Source of the DNA: Zea mays
Taxonomy: Eukaryota > Streptophyta > Magnoliopsida > Poales > Poaceae
Assembly (NCBI RefSeq): GCF_902167145.1
Contig: NC_050102.1
Coordinates: 3,968,001-4,032,000 of the forward strand
DNA length: 64,000 nucleotides
Reading direction: 5' to 3'
The translations under genes and the position numbers were made by a program. The notes beneath the pieces were generated by a model. That model was not told the origin of the DNA, made no database searches, and saw nothing but the letters and a program-made list of their open reading frames with translations. Positions 24,780 through 37,248 of this stretch are shown here, piece by piece (the first letter of the stretch is position 1; each line of letters begins with the position of its first letter).

Positions 24780-25115
24780 CATTTCTAGAACTAGAGTCGG
24801 AGGTCGCGGGCCTTTGCGAGGTCGTGGATGAGGTGATCTTCTTTGTTCAGACCTAGGGTGTCGATTGAGGAGAGCGAATTCTCAATGTAGCTAACCGGGA
24901 GTGCCTGGTCGTCCATCGTGGCGCTCATCGCGGTGCCGCTGGGGCTCTGGCCTTTGTGCAGTTCTGGTCGGGCTACGAGTTTGGTACTATGGACTTGTCG
25001 GAGGACACGACCGTCGGTGCTCTGGAGGACTTTGAGGATGACTTCGACATAGCCACCGAAACCATGGTCGACATCTTTCCACTGGAGGATGTGATCAATG
25101 GATCTCCCTAGTTAG
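24780..25115 (+). pseudogene. gag-like protein C-terminal fragment of a non-autonomous Gypsy element
   Basis: A plus-strand frame with two stops reads ELESEVAGLCEVVDEV..., then FGTMDLSEDTTVGALEDF, and ends IFPLEDVINGSP before TAG. The acidic end followed by a V-x-D-V-I/L-x-x-(A/S)P style tail resembles the C-termini of grass 'putative gypsy type transposon' proteins. Remarkably, it lies upstream of the N-terminal domain of the same protein type at 28105-28680, so the copy is rearranged or two copies are joined. Recognition is from memory of family style and is tentative. Confidence 0.4.
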
Positions 25116-25639
25116 GATGTATCCGTAGGTAGCTTCGATCATGGGACGGCCCAGGTGTGTCTGCCCCTATGCTTTTTGCAATGTTGTCATTTATTTCTAA
25201 ACTTGTTGGTGAAATGTTTCCCCTCCCTTTCCTGTTCCTGATATTCTATTATCCTTTAGTGTGAAAAAATGGGTTTTGGTATACTTATTTTGGGACTTCA
25301 CTTGCTCCTCGATTGCGCGCCAGGTGGCCTCGGCGTAATTCATAGGACCTAGAAGGTGGTTTCGAAAACCTCTGGCCCACTCCGGCGCTGGGCCATTCGT
25401 CCCTGGTTTTTGTGTCCCACGTGTATTTGGGGGAATCGGGAGTGTTGCATCGTGGGTAGCGGGATCTGGCCATGTTGTTGCCCGAGCCTGTTTCCGTTCG
25501 TGGCCTGTCATATCGTTATTCACATCTGGGAGCCTACTCCGGGTTCCCCGCTGGCAATGATGGGTTTGTCCAGGGGAGCGCATTGTCTGTTCCCATGCAA
25601 TCTATTCGCCAAATGGGGAAGGGCGAGTTGTCTCATGCC

Positions 25640-27060
25640 TGAGAGCACCTAGAGGGGGGTGAATAGGTGATCCTATAAAAATCAAATACTAAATAGTCCA
25701 AACTTGGTTATGAAATATTAGTTAGATCAAAACCAAGATGCTATAGTGAGAACTCTTCACTTGATTGTTCCTTTAGAATGAGCATTAAACTTAGGAACAA
25801 TAGAACAAGTGATTAAGTGAGAACTCAAGAAGAGAAACCAATCACAATAAAAGATGGCACAAGAGACACGGTGATCTTATCTCGTGGTTCGGTCAAGTAT
25901 AACACTTGCCTACTTCCACGTTGTGGCGTCTCAATGGACGAGGGTTGCACTCAACCCCTTTCAAGTGATCCAATGATCAACTTGAATACCACGGTTTCTT
26001 CCTTATCAATGTTTTCCCGTTTGTGAGGAATCTCTACAAGTTGGAGCTTCTCACCCTTACAAGGTTGATCACAACAAAAGTACAAGAGTAAGGGAGGGAA
26101 AGAAACACACACAAGACTAGAATCGCAGCAACAATACGCACACAAGTCAAGAAGAGAGCACACAAGAACAATGCCACAAGTTCACAACACACTTAGTGCT
26201 CAAATCTTAGTCACGATGATCCAAATGCGTATTTGTGGAGTCTAGGCGTCTTAGAATATTTAGTGAATGCTTGGTGTAGTGCTCCATGCGCCTAGGGGTC
26301 TCTTTTATAACCCCAAGCAAGCTAGGAGCCGTTGGAGTTCCATTTAGAAGGCAATTCTTGCCTTCTATCGGGTGGCGCACCGGACAGTCCAGTGCACCAC
26401 CGGACATGAATATTCCTTGTCCGGTGCCCGATCTCTTTCCTTTTCTGGTGAAGCCGACCGTTGAGCCTTTGGTCTCCTTGGCGCACCGGACACTGTCCGG
26501 TGCACCCCGGATAGTCTAGTGCGACCAAGTGACCGTTGGCTCGGGCCACGTGTTGCCCGTTGATCGCGCTGCCGACCGTTGGCCGTGGGCGCCGTTGGCT
26601 CACCGAACAGTCCGGTGAATTTTAGCCGTGGTGTCCTTAGTGAATTCCCGACAGTGACGAGTTCGTCGCCGAGCATTGAGCGTGGGTGCTGATGGCTCAC
26701 CGGACAGTCTGTTGCACCACCGGACAGTCCAGTGATTTTTAGCCATGTCCCCCTCACCGATTCCCAAGAGTAGTGACTTCGCTGCAGAACCAGCCTGTGC
26801 ACCAGACACTGTCCGGTGCACACCAGACAGTCCGGTGCACCGAAGGCTGGTGCAGGTTTGGCTGGACTCAGCCAAACTTCTCCAATCCATTTCCACTTTT
26901 CTTGACAAGGTTCCTAGCACTTAGAGAAATATGTTAGTATCTAAAAAATTACTAAGGCCAGAGATATACCTTGATTCTTGATTTGCATTTCTTTAACATT
27001 TACCACATATTAATCACCAAAACATTTATAGAAATGGCCCAAGGGCACATTTCCCTTTTA
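25640..27060. mobile_element. Solo LTR of about 1.42 kb with CACCGGACAGTCCGGTG palindromes
   Basis: Begins TGAGAGCACCTAGAGGGGGG and ends GGGCACATTTCCCTTTTA. Flanking 5-mers are ATGCC (25635-25639) and GTGCC (27061-27065), a target duplication with one mismatch. Positions 26380-26850 hold repeated palindromic CCGGACAGTCCGGTG-type units. The TGAGAGCACCTAG...TTTCCCTTT(C/T)A unit is a common grass LTR, and a diverged start recurs near 51939. Orientation is unsure; its coding element probably reads on the minus strand. The last base pair has changed from CA to TA. Confidence 0.6.
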
Positions 27061-27138
27061 GTGCCCCCTTTGACGGTAGAGGTTATAGCAAGCTTCCTTT
27101 TTTGTGGGGTGATCCCTTGAGTCCCCCGTTCGTTATAG

Positions 27139-27490
27139 GGGATCCATCTGAGGGTGTGTCCCATCTTTTTACTGCTTCTTCCCATGTAACCCGTCCGTCG
27201 GGAGGGGAAGGGTGAGTTGTACCGTGATCCCCTCTATTGTTGAGATCATGAGGCTCGGTAGGCCTCGATCGACTGATCTGAATGAGTCTTTCTTTTTGCG
27301 AACTGTTCGCTACAGGGATCCATCTAGGGATGTGCACCGTCTTTTTGGTACTCCTTCCTGCTCATTCTATTCACTGGAAGGGAAAGGGTGAGCCGTACCA
27401 TGCTTCCCTCAATGGTCGAGATCATGGCGCTTGGGGAGCTACAAAAGGGTGATCCAAGTGAGGCCCCAACTCCTTTCATAGGATCTAGGT
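27139..27490 (+). repeat. Two-copy tandem repeat, period about 177 bp
   Basis: GATCCATCT starts at 27141 and 27318. The following text (GTG...CCGTCTTTTT, GGGTGAG(T/C)(T/C)GTACC, GAGATCATG) aligns in both units. It lies in non-coding leader-like DNA of the older LTR element; 27490-28100 shows no gene. Confidence 0.65.
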
Positions 27491-28104
27491 GCAAGGTCCG
27501 TTGGTGACCGTCCTAATACACCCAAGTTTCGACTCATATAGTTGTTGGCCCTGTTCGATCGGGTTCGATGGATCATTGCCTCTCTCTGTGATAAACCATG
27601 AGTCCGACGTTCCCTAGGACTCGAACTTGATTTAGAAGTGCCCTTGGCGCTCGTGCACTAGGGTACTGGCTCCTACGGTGCCTACTTAATAATCGCCCCT
27701 TTCTCTAGGGTTTTGGGAGCGATCACGAACCCTTCACGGGCTGACCTTCGAACTCCAAATTTTTACGGGATAGTATGGGCCGCCTCGTGGTCATAGGTCG
27801 ATGAGGGTTCACTGATCTTTCTCGGCAGGCAAGAGATATTATCAACTATTGAAAAGATGGGTTGAGTCATCTTACCCAGTCTCGGCTTGGGAACAGTTAG
27901 ACCTCGGTGCCATTTCCTACGCTGCGCGGCAAGCTCCTAGACCAGTGGTCAGGCTTGTGGGCCACGCGATTCTAGGGCGCACGTTTCATCTATCCCAACT
28001 CTGCACATTGAAACCAATGATACGTCAATTACCATCTCCCGCTACTTACCAATGTAGGCCCCTAATCAGGGTGGCTGCAGCCTAGTGAGTCAGTTGTAAT
28101 TAGC

Positions 28105-28690
28105 TTGAAGTCATTCGACCTCCTCCGCTGGCTTGCTTTCTTAGGGCTCCGCTTGCCCCCTTGTCGTGGTCACCTTGCGCCGCCGCCACCCGGTGTGGAG
28201 CCTCCATGGGGTTCTGGAGTCGCTTTGACCGAAAAAACCACCTGGACGCCCTCGTCTCTTGTGGGCTCCTCCACGAGGGAGACTACTTGCTCCCTGGCTC
28301 CGAAGAAGTTCTAGATCCATCGCAGGCTTTGTGGTTTCATTCATGCACTTCCATGAGTGCAGCCTCACGATGCCTCCCCACCATTCCTTTGTGGGGTGAT
28401 TGCACAATTACAAGATCCAGTTGCATCACTTGAACCCTAATGGGGCTTAGCACATGGCTGCTTTCATTTCCCTATGCGAGGGAAAACTTGGGATGTCCCC
28501 CCATTTCCGCCTTTGGTGTTACCTCTTCTCTACCGAGTTGCCTCGTAAGCGATCGACACTAGATGCCCTGGCAAGGGCGACCCAAATCGGGTGTGTGGCC
28601 ATCCACTTGCGGGGGACACAATCCAAGGGGTACATCCCTTTGCGACTGTGTTCATCCAACAAAGGCGGGAACGGTTAGTGGTTTTAGTTG
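28105..28690 (+). pseudogene. 'Putative gypsy type transposon' domain (PF04195-like), N-terminal gag-like region
   Basis: After GDYLLPGSEEVLDPS (about 28275) the frame shifts. It then reads LHHLNPNGA, a TAG at about 28448, and HMAAFISLCEGKLGMSPHF from 28451. It continues as LWCYLFSTELPRKR to a stop near 28676. The FISLCEGxLGxxPHFxLW motif is characteristic of this plant family, found in non-autonomous Gypsy-type elements. Frame changes and stops show it is degenerate. Its biochemical role is not known; a gag-like function is inferred from position. Confidence 0.65.
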
Positions 28691-29219
28691 CGCAACCATG
28701 GGGCTCCACCCATCACCGGCCATGGCCTCCCCGCTTTCCTTCCTGGGGTGCCCCTGGAGGCCCCTTAAAGCTAGGCGTGGGGCGTCCCGAATTAGGGGAG
28801 AAAAGGACGGTCGGGTCCATTGCAGCAGTAGTGATCCTTCACGATTGCGGGGTCATGCTAGTGGGCATAATCGGGAACTATCTTTGCTAGAGGGTGTCTC
28901 CTCTCATGGCCAAGCAGCTACCACTTTTCAAGATGATCGTCGTGGCCCCGTTAGATGGTAGTCGGCTGAGCGCCCCGTCCCCTAGTGACGCAATGATTGA
29001 TCGTTGGCTCCCGGATGCCATGGAAGTCTAAAATGGTGCGGACAAGGCCGTCATCCCATACGTCTTCCCAATTCCACGTTGCCCTCTGATGCATCTCAGC
29101 CGAGCTTTGTGGAGTTTATGAGTATGCCCGATTCCACTCTTTTCACCTTCTCTTTTTTCTCATAGGTTTTGCACCCTCTGACCCCTCCCTCCTCCTTTCC
29201 TCTAGCCCTCTTCTCTGAT

Positions 29220-30990
29220 GCTGCGGGATGATCCCACTCCCCTACCTAAAAGTGCAGTGGAGAAGGAGGCGACTCGCATGTGGGCAGAGCAACAACAAAG
29301 GGATAAGAAAGACAGGGTGGAGAAAAAACGATAGAGGGTTGAGCGTCAGATGCGTAGGGACCGCGGCATAGAGACTGACTCGACCGACGAAGATGAGGAC
29401 GAGGATGATGATGCGAGTGCGGGCTCCAAACTTTAGGCCATTCTAGATGCCTCCCATGCCATGTCAACTGTTGACTCCTTCTCGCCCTCTTTGGGCGAGG
29501 CGGCGAGAGGCTTCCCCATCATGGAGGAGGCTGACTTCACCATAACTTCGCCACTGTCTGACTCCTTTTTCGCCATAACTTCTTATCTTTTTCGTTTTTT
29601 AGTAGCTCCCCTCAGCCTGTAGCCTTCATGTCGCGCACAAGGAAAGTGGATTCTAAGAGGAGGAAATCAATGCCTACTGTTGGTGAGGGCGGTGGGGGCG
29701 GTCGTGTCGTCGAGTTCCTCTTTGCCAATGCCTCTACAAGGCGCCACTAGGGTCGATGCCTCATGTTCGTTTCTCTTAACACCTCTGAGCAGTTCTAGCA
29801 CGAGTCCGGTGGGGTGGTTGAGGTTCACCCTTCTCTTTTCATTTTTATAGTGGGCTCGGAAGTTGCCTTTGCTGGCACGGTGGAGATTGCAGCCCCAGAG
29901 CGGGCAACATCCCTCCTTAATCGTGGGGAACCCTATACCGCGTTGCCAGGCCTTGATGGTCGGTCAGGTGTCCGACTCGCTCCAGATCGCTCTGCTACAG
30001 GTGACGACCCTTGGCCTTGTGAAGGGCGTTGAATGAGGAGAGCAATGCGGCTAAGAAGGCATTGTGGGATGGCCTCGATCAACATTCAACCGCACACCGA
30101 AAGCTTACGGTGAGCCATGTGTGGGTGTCTAGGTGAGGGAAACGTTCCTTTCGCTAATCAACTTGTTGTCCGGTTTTTGTGCTTTCAGTCGCTCGTAGGG
30201 ATGCTGGCGAGTAGGTCACATCTTCGTCTCGACCAAAGGGAGGCGTGGGAGCATTCCGCCAGTGATCTTCTGGTGGCGAGAAGTGAGGCAGCCGAAGCCC
30301 ATGCCTACGTCGTGTTGATCTAGAATGCCTACGAAAACCTGGTCGGAGAAACGAAGAGGGATGCGGAATCGGTGACCCTTTCTTGTCTCAAGAGCGTGAA
30401 AGCAAGCTCCCACCTCCGTATCCTATAGCAAGGGAAAGAGGTCGTCAAGGCCCAAGCCACGGTCTTGGAGGAAGAGTTGGGTGGTCGAACTAGGAAGGAG
30501 GAGCATCTCCTAGCCTCTCTACAAGGTAACACCTTGTAATGATTTCTTCTGAGGCTAGGTGTTCGCTACTCGCTTCCTACTTCTCACGACTTATGTCTTG
30601 TTTGCTTAGCCATGCAAGGGAAATTTGACACAATCGAGGGGAACTTCATCGTGGTGCAGAGCCGCCTGGAGGAGCTGGAGAAGTAGAGGCTTCTCTTGTC
30701 GGATGTGGTGAACGCTATGCACGGGCGCTTTAGAGCACTCCCTTGCCTGGGCTCAAATCACTCGTCTCCAGCCTTGAAGGCCTTGCTAGTCTGTTCTAGG
30801 AGCTTGAGGACTCCTTGTGCCACGAGATCTGCCAGGTCTTTGTCACTATAACGTCTCACTATGAAGGGGGGTCGAGCTGGAGGAGTTGAGCGAAGGCTAT
30901 TGCGACGCTTGGAGTTATTCGAACTTCGCTGGCATGGTGAAGGCCACTAAGCCTTTTGCCCAGAAGCTATGTGTTGTCTCGCCCAAACGA
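29220..30990 (+). pseudogene. Charged and coiled-coil remainder of the gag-like protein
   Basis: Coding-like pieces include LRDDPTPLPKSAVEKEATRMW and a DEDEDEDDD run at about 29380-29420. There is also a heptad-like helix region: NAYENLVGETKRDAES about 30330, EEELGGRTRKEEHLLASLQG about 30468, and KFDTIEGN with RLEELEK about 30618-30686. Separate exons, stops and frame changes occur. The order charged linker, then coiled coil, fits the C-terminal two thirds of PF04195-type proteins. Positions 28690-29220 keep only scattered coding similarity. Confidence 0.45.
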
Positions 30991-31284
30991 CGTAGTGGCT
31001 CGGTGCCAGGCATGGTTAGTGCGGCTAGTTACTTACAATGGGTCAGTTTGGGTCCGGGCACATGATCGACTCGAGTGGTTTCCCTCCGACACACCGACCC
31101 CTCCTATGAGGTTTGACCACACGCAACCCTCGGCTCGGTACTGCAGGGTTCAACAGGGGGCGGGTTCTTTCACGGTTGACATATCCATTTCTTCTAGTTG
31201 ATCAACGGGCCCCAACGACTAGGGTCTCTTCCCTCGGCGTGCTCTCGGACTGGCGAGCCCTAGAGACAAGGGATCATATCCTCG
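30989..31284 (+). repeat. Second copy of the LTR-like repeat (right side)
   Basis: Matches 23845-24143 with substitutions throughout (GTGGCTCGGTGCCAGGC ... GATCATATCCTCGAC). It joins coding-like sequence directly on its left and LINE-like sequence on its right, so both ends may be truncated. Confidence 0.6.
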
Positions 31285-31379
31285 ACCCATACATACAACC
31301 TTATAATTAAAAAGAAAAAACAAATCCACAAACAACTATGAAAAGGTAAAAGATTCTCTGTGTAGAAGCATAAAAAATT

Positions 31380-32465
31380 AAGCAACCTTAATCCTAGCAT
31401 TGGATCGTCATCCACGGCTTATAAAGATTTCCATGGCCACCACCTCCAATGATTGACAGATATTGAAGGCTTCTTGGTGTGATTCCCTTCTAAAACATTC
31501 TCCAAAATCAGATCCAATAGGTTCCTCTGTAAATAATCTATAGAATTGAGGGTATTGGTTTATGGTTAAAAACAACATCATTGTGGTAGAGCTAAATGGA
31601 CCAAAACATTGTCGCGACTCCAAATAAAAGTTTCTGTTTACATGTAGTTCCTTTGTTGGATTATCAAGCCTCTAAAATATGATTAATAATAGATGGTCCG
31701 TCTATGTGGAAGGCAAATAAATAGTTCTCCGTATATTTCTAGCATGGTAACAATCAAAGAAAAGGTGATGAATACATTTATTTTGATTACAAAAACCGCA
31801 ATTCAATTTCCCTACAACCTTCGTTTTGCTAGGTTATATTTAGTGGGAGTTACTCCCCTCTCTAAATACCACAATGTTTATTAAATTTTGAGCGGGAGCT
31901 TTAGTTATTAATTAAAACAAAACGTTATGATTCCGAGTGGGGTTATTCATTAAAATAAAATGTGTAGATAAGACTGAGAAAAGTCCATCTCATTGAGACC
32001 TAAAAAACTCTCTCATAGAACCCAAATTAATTGTGGACAACAAAAATGACAAATTCATTTCTCACAACTATTGGTCTACGGAAGGACAGGTTGGTTATGG
32101 CACGAGGTAAGATATCTACAACTGGAGTCGTCTTATTTCTCACAATATTAAAAAGATTTGGATATTGCTCTCTAAGAGATCTATTTATAAGCCATCTATC
32201 CTCACAAAACCTCGTAGATTGTCCATCACCAACCCCAAACTAACCCCATCCTAAAAATTCATCGTTAACCTTTATGAGGTCATACCAGAATTGAGAATCC
32301 CTTAATCGTCAAAACTTGAGTAAGCGCTTTCATTCTTAAATATTTATTTTTGATAATTTATTGCCAAATGTCATGTTCATTAAGAAGCTTCAAAAATATT
32401 TGCTGAATAAGCAATTGTTCTTGGTAGGGAGATTAGCCACCCTTAGACCACCTAGCTCCTTTTGG
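31380..32465 (-). pseudogene. LINE fragment: reverse transcriptase end and zf-RVT region
   Basis: On the minus strand the reading starts LGGLRVANLPTKNNCLFSKY (about 32450), the segment after the polymerase domain of plant L1-type LINEs. It continues with WLINRSLREQYPNLFNIV-like text (about 32195). It ends with a zf-RVT zinc motif, FCNQNKCIHHLFFDC (about 31795-31750). Several stops and frame changes break it. The RT core and endonuclease are absent. It resembles the same region of the LINE at 57560-64000 in layout but is clearly older. Positions 31285-31379 are AT-rich and could be the LINE 3' end. Confidence 0.6.
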
Positions 32466-33440
32466 TTGGTTGGCTAGGTCGTCGTGGCGTGGTCCATTCT
32501 CCGCACGGTGGGTATTTGCAACGATCACCGTAAGTGATGTGTTGGCAAGGCTGCAATTTTCCCTCGGCCCACAACACGACATGTTATTGGTTAAACGTGT
32601 TCGGCTCATTTCGGATAGTCTGAAATTATAAAAGCTCAAAATTCAAATTCTAGCCCAAAATTCATAGAGCCTAAAATTCACATCAAAGCCCGAAATTCAA
32701 AACACATATCATTTAGTAGATATTAACATTTTAAGCTTTATAATTAAAAACATCAAAGAATACAGAACCAAATGGGTAGTTGACATCTCATCTCCATGAT
32801 TAGGCATGCGGTTGGCCAGATTGGAGGGGGCCCAGTTTCGCTTTCTAGTTGGGCTTGGTGGATTTTTGTCTCGTGCAGCTAGGCGGCCTAGCGTATGGTT
32901 GCTACCTCTTCGTCCCCGCGATCGGCGGCAGGAGTTCATGCAACTTCCTCTACCCCGTCTTCTACTCTTCTTCCTGTGGTGGTTTGAAGCCGGCCATGCA
33001 AGGAGCCCGGGGTGCAGTTGGTGACGGCGGCCGGGGATGCGGCTCCTGGCGCGATTCTCCCAAGTGGCCAAGTCCCAAATAAGTCCACCTGATGGAACAC
33101 TCGAGGTCTATAGACGTACGGGGCCGTGTGATCCAACATGGCCCACCCGGAGGCGCAGGCAGGGGTCGTTTCCCCAGCATGGTGCGGCGGCCGGTGCTGG
33201 CGCTGCCCGGGGCCATGGCGTGTGGTGTTCGTCCTCAACGTGTCGATGATGAAGCTGCAGATCAGTTCTGGGCGAGTTCCAGGGTGCCAATCAAAGCTTT
33301 GACCCCGGGCTACGGCGGGTATGGTGCCGGGGATGACCTCGGTTCCCGGCACAATACGGCGGAAGGGCTGGCCGGCTTGGGATGTGGTACTGGCAGGTCG
33401 CGGTAAATGCAGCGGCAGCAATGAAGCCAATGTATATATA
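32466..33440. other. Unassigned region, AT-rich then GC-rich
   Basis: Positions 32466-32760 are AT-rich with CCxAAATTCA-type short repeats. Positions 32800-33410 are GC-rich, with overlapping open frames on both strands up to 177 codons and no family I recognise. The composition suggests a captured gene fragment, but I cannot name it. Confidence 0.3.
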
Positions 33441-34150
33441 CTAGTGAATTGGCACGCGCCAGCGCGCACGTTTGAATTTAGCGAAATTTTGTAACATGGT
33501 AACAGTTAATATTAATAGAGCATACGACATAGCATTTAAATTGCTTATTATAAAAGTTCATTAACGATTTGATGTGACTGATGCATTAAATTTTCATAAC
33601 AGATACAAACGCTAAAATATTTACAAACAAAAGCTTGAAAATTCATGACAAAATTTTGATGTTATATACCATGATAACAGTAAATATTTGCCATAGCAAT
33701 TTTACGAACAGTCATCCATAATGATTCTATGGAACAAAAGACAACACGTTAAAGGTAAACATTACCTTGATTCAGAGGTAATAATTGGGTCATCAACAAC
33801 GTGCACGGTTCTTATCATGTAGTCAATGCATAAAATACATGCAAGTCATTAGAACCAGGCACCGCCTATAAGAATCAGAAGTGAAGGTTTGTTGGCAGTA
33901 CATAAATCCATGAACAACAATGTCTAAGTGTCCCTTCTTTACTACATCGACCATCAACACACAACTCAGATTAAGATCAATGTAGTTATCTACTTACACA
34001 TTAGAAAGGTGGGCCCCATGAATGAACGTCAAAAAACACTACCACCTGCCTGTAGATGGTTATGAAGACATAAATGATGTCATCCATATTTAAGCATCGT
34101 TATCTATCCATTCTTAGGATTCCTAGACCTTTTCTTGAGACTCCAGTACC

Positions 34151-34491
34151 TTAGCTCAATATTCCATGATTGCTTGTTCTGTTGGAGCAGTACTTGATGA
34201 AACTTGGCAAAAACATGTACAATTACAAACTCAATTGGATCATTATAAAGAAATTGTCATTTAGCATGTGTCAATTGCAGCAGTTAACAAAGAAAAATTA
34301 GAACATGTTAATCTAGGGTGGGGTGTAAGTGAGCAACCAAATATTGTTGAGACTTCGTGTGAAGATTATATCGATGTAATGTAACGGAGAACTATGATTT
34401 GTCATAAACATGGACCTGCATATGGTGAAATCTTTTCACTGAAGTACCTGCTAAACAAATGTCATAATGTCAGAGAGCACAAAAGGATATA
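34151..34491 (+). pseudogene. Unrecognised exon-like segment
   Basis: One plus-strand frame with only two stops (TAG near 34262, TAA near 34382) reads ACSVGAVLDETWQKHVQLQ, then EKLEHVNLGWGVSEQPNIV, then HKHGPAYGEIFSLKYLL. Its amino acid composition is protein-like and unlike the surrounding AT-rich noise. No family recognised. Minus-strand segments around 34560-34800 and 34980-35440 also look exon-like (for example KEERPFLVEIYADDINP), with GTAAG...TAG borders, but their frames do not join cleanly. Confidence 0.3.
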
Positions 34492-35899
34492 GCTTGAATT
34501 TTTACTAATTTAATAACAAAACTATATTCGCGAATCAAGTATATAGTTAAGCACACCAGAGCCGATGTAGTGCTTCCCTTTTATAGTTGTAGTTGGATTT
34601 ATGTCATCAGCATAAATCTCCACAAGAAATGGTCTTTCTTCTTTTATGCCTGCTAAACATATATGATGACAACAAAAAAAAGAATCCAATGGAACATGAG
34701 GCAAAATTGTAATCTCCAATAAAGGAAATACCTCTCTTACCTTAGGGTGACCTGTATATCTCAAATGATAGGAAAGGGACATTAAATCAGGAGGCAAAGC
34801 TATAATCATGAATCAAGGGAATAATTAGGCATATGAGAACTATTGTGCTCTTTGCCTTTTTCTTGTCTTATTGGGTCCTGCACACATATTTGTTGACTTA
34901 GTCATTCCCATATGCATCACTAAAAGGATTATAAAGGATCAAGGATAAACACACAAAAGAAGCTTGAATGTTAGCTCGAGCAAAGAATAAAATACCAGGT
35001 GAACTTTCCCACAACATCGACAACTGTTTTGCCTTTCATTAGGCCTAAAGCAAATGCAAAACAAAAAACAAATTTTAGTTGGCAAGCTGTAAAAAAGAGA
35101 TGAGTGTATGGCGCAAAAACCACAAAAAGGTATAAAAGAGAGACAAGCAACACTATAAAATTAAGTGTACCAAATGTGATAGTTCCATCACTGCTTAAGT
35201 ACCTTTTTGGACATGTGGTATGGTCAAAGATGACCACTTAAAGCAAAGAGTCCACAGAAGTATATCAACAAAACAATATGCAACCTTGTTCACCTTTATT
35301 ATTGGAAGCAAACACAAGCCAGCTATCACCAAGACAAATAGTTCCATTCCTGAAAATAAGCTGAATTCTATGTCCTAACGGTTGAAGGTCATTCATGGCC
35401 TAGAGCTTAACCATTTTTTTCTGGCCCAAATATTTTATGATCTTTGAAGGTAAATCATAAAGGAAAGCGTAAACAACGATGAATGTAGTGCAAACAGAAA
35501 CTATAAGTTACCTTAAATAATAATAATAGTCAAACATGGCACATGTAGCCAAGGCATAGTATAACATCTTTACTTCACATGAAGGAAATCGAAAGAACCA
35601 AAATTGTTTAGTCGACATAGAGTATTCCAGGAAAAAAACAACCTAAAACATAAACTCATGTGTGAATTGAGGACCTACAATCAAGGAGGGAGGGGTATCT
35701 TACTGCAACAGAAAGTTTAGAACAGCGAGTACCAGAACACCGCAATCAACGATGAGGTCGTTTCCACTTCTCCGCATAGAATATATACTTTACCACGCAT
35801 AATATATTAATCAACCACAAAGTAACCTATATGACTTTATACTTGTTTGGAAAAATACATAAATGTATATAGTGTCAATTAAAGAGACAGGCTTTAGAG

Positions 35900-36660
35900 C
35901 TTACCTGCAAAGGAATAAAACAATCTTATGGAAAATTGTAAAATGAATAAGTGTATATCCACGTGAATCATCGATGCAAAGACAAATAATAAATATATCG
36001 GTGCACATATAAGTTTTTTGTTGTTCTGATAACAACAAATGGACTGTGCGTAGCTATTAGTCTGTATGCAAACATACAATTGAAAAAAATATGACCTGAG
36101 CAACAACAAAGATGTGTGAAGCAATCGAACAAGAAATACTAATAGATCACATAGAAATAATTTGTAAGCGTAAATGCTGTTGGTCAGGTAGATAGTACAT
36201 ACAACTCACCTGTAGGGGAGCAAGATAAATAAAAAAAGCCATGCTAACAACTGTGCAAATCAATAAGCACACATAAGTGAAAATTCTTGATGTAAATAGA
36301 AACAATAAATGTATGGTTAATAATACAATCAACTAAGCTCTTAGATTTTAGGTAATTTTTTTTTGCTAACAGTAAGTGGCCAACAACTATTAATATTTAT
36401 GAAAGCGCAGATTTCGAAAAGAAAATAAATGGCTTGAGCAACAGCAAACTGTTGTAAAGCAATCAACATCGAAGCAGCAATATTAATATATTGCACATAT
36501 AGAATTTATAAGCGTAACTATCATACAATAGACAGATAGTACCTACAACTCACCTGTTGAGGAGAAAAAAACTCAAATCAGGATATGTGAAAATGAATAA
36601 GCACACACATGTACAAATTATCGATGTAAAGGGAAATAATAAAAGTATGAGTATAGATAT
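35900..36660 (-). repeat. Diverged tandem repeats, period about 300-345 bp
   Basis: CACCTGT/ACCTGCA followed by GAATAAGNNNANA and ATCGATGNAAAG recurs with starts near 35904, 36207 and 36551. A second pair, ACCTATTTAT(G/A)TTGAG, occurs at about 36739 and 36956. AT-rich and non-coding. Confidence 0.5.
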
Positions 36661-37248
36661 AATCAACTTAGTTCCAAAGTTGTTAATAACAAATGTCATG
36701 AAAATATTAACAGTAAACACACACTACTAAACCTATTTATGTTGAGCTGAATTTTATTCACAGAAAAGAAGCTCAATTGCAATTATTTGATATTTACTAT
36801 ATAGCATGACACATTGTGCGACCTGGCCATGATTAACACACATTCGAAATATATATCATGCTACAAACAATAGATATCCATGGTCAATATCTTGTAGTTA
36901 CATTTAATTTTTTTAAAAGAAGGAAAGTAACGTAACAGTAAGGCCACACTACCAAACCTATTTATATTGAGAAGAAGTTTTGTTACTCGCATACCACATC
37001 AATATTTGAGAAGAGTATAGGAGCATATAGTGATTGGGAAAAATTACCCTGCGCATGACAAGGAATGTGGTTAATAAACTTGTAAAAATAGCTCCACACA
37101 TGATATTTGGCAGTTCGCTACGTAAATAGATACACAAATGTGCATGTAGACTTAACTGCTGCAAGAATTAATACGCATATTTAAAGGAAAGAAGCACCAT
37201 TACAATTACTTGATATTTATAATGTAGTGCGACACATAGAGAAATAAT

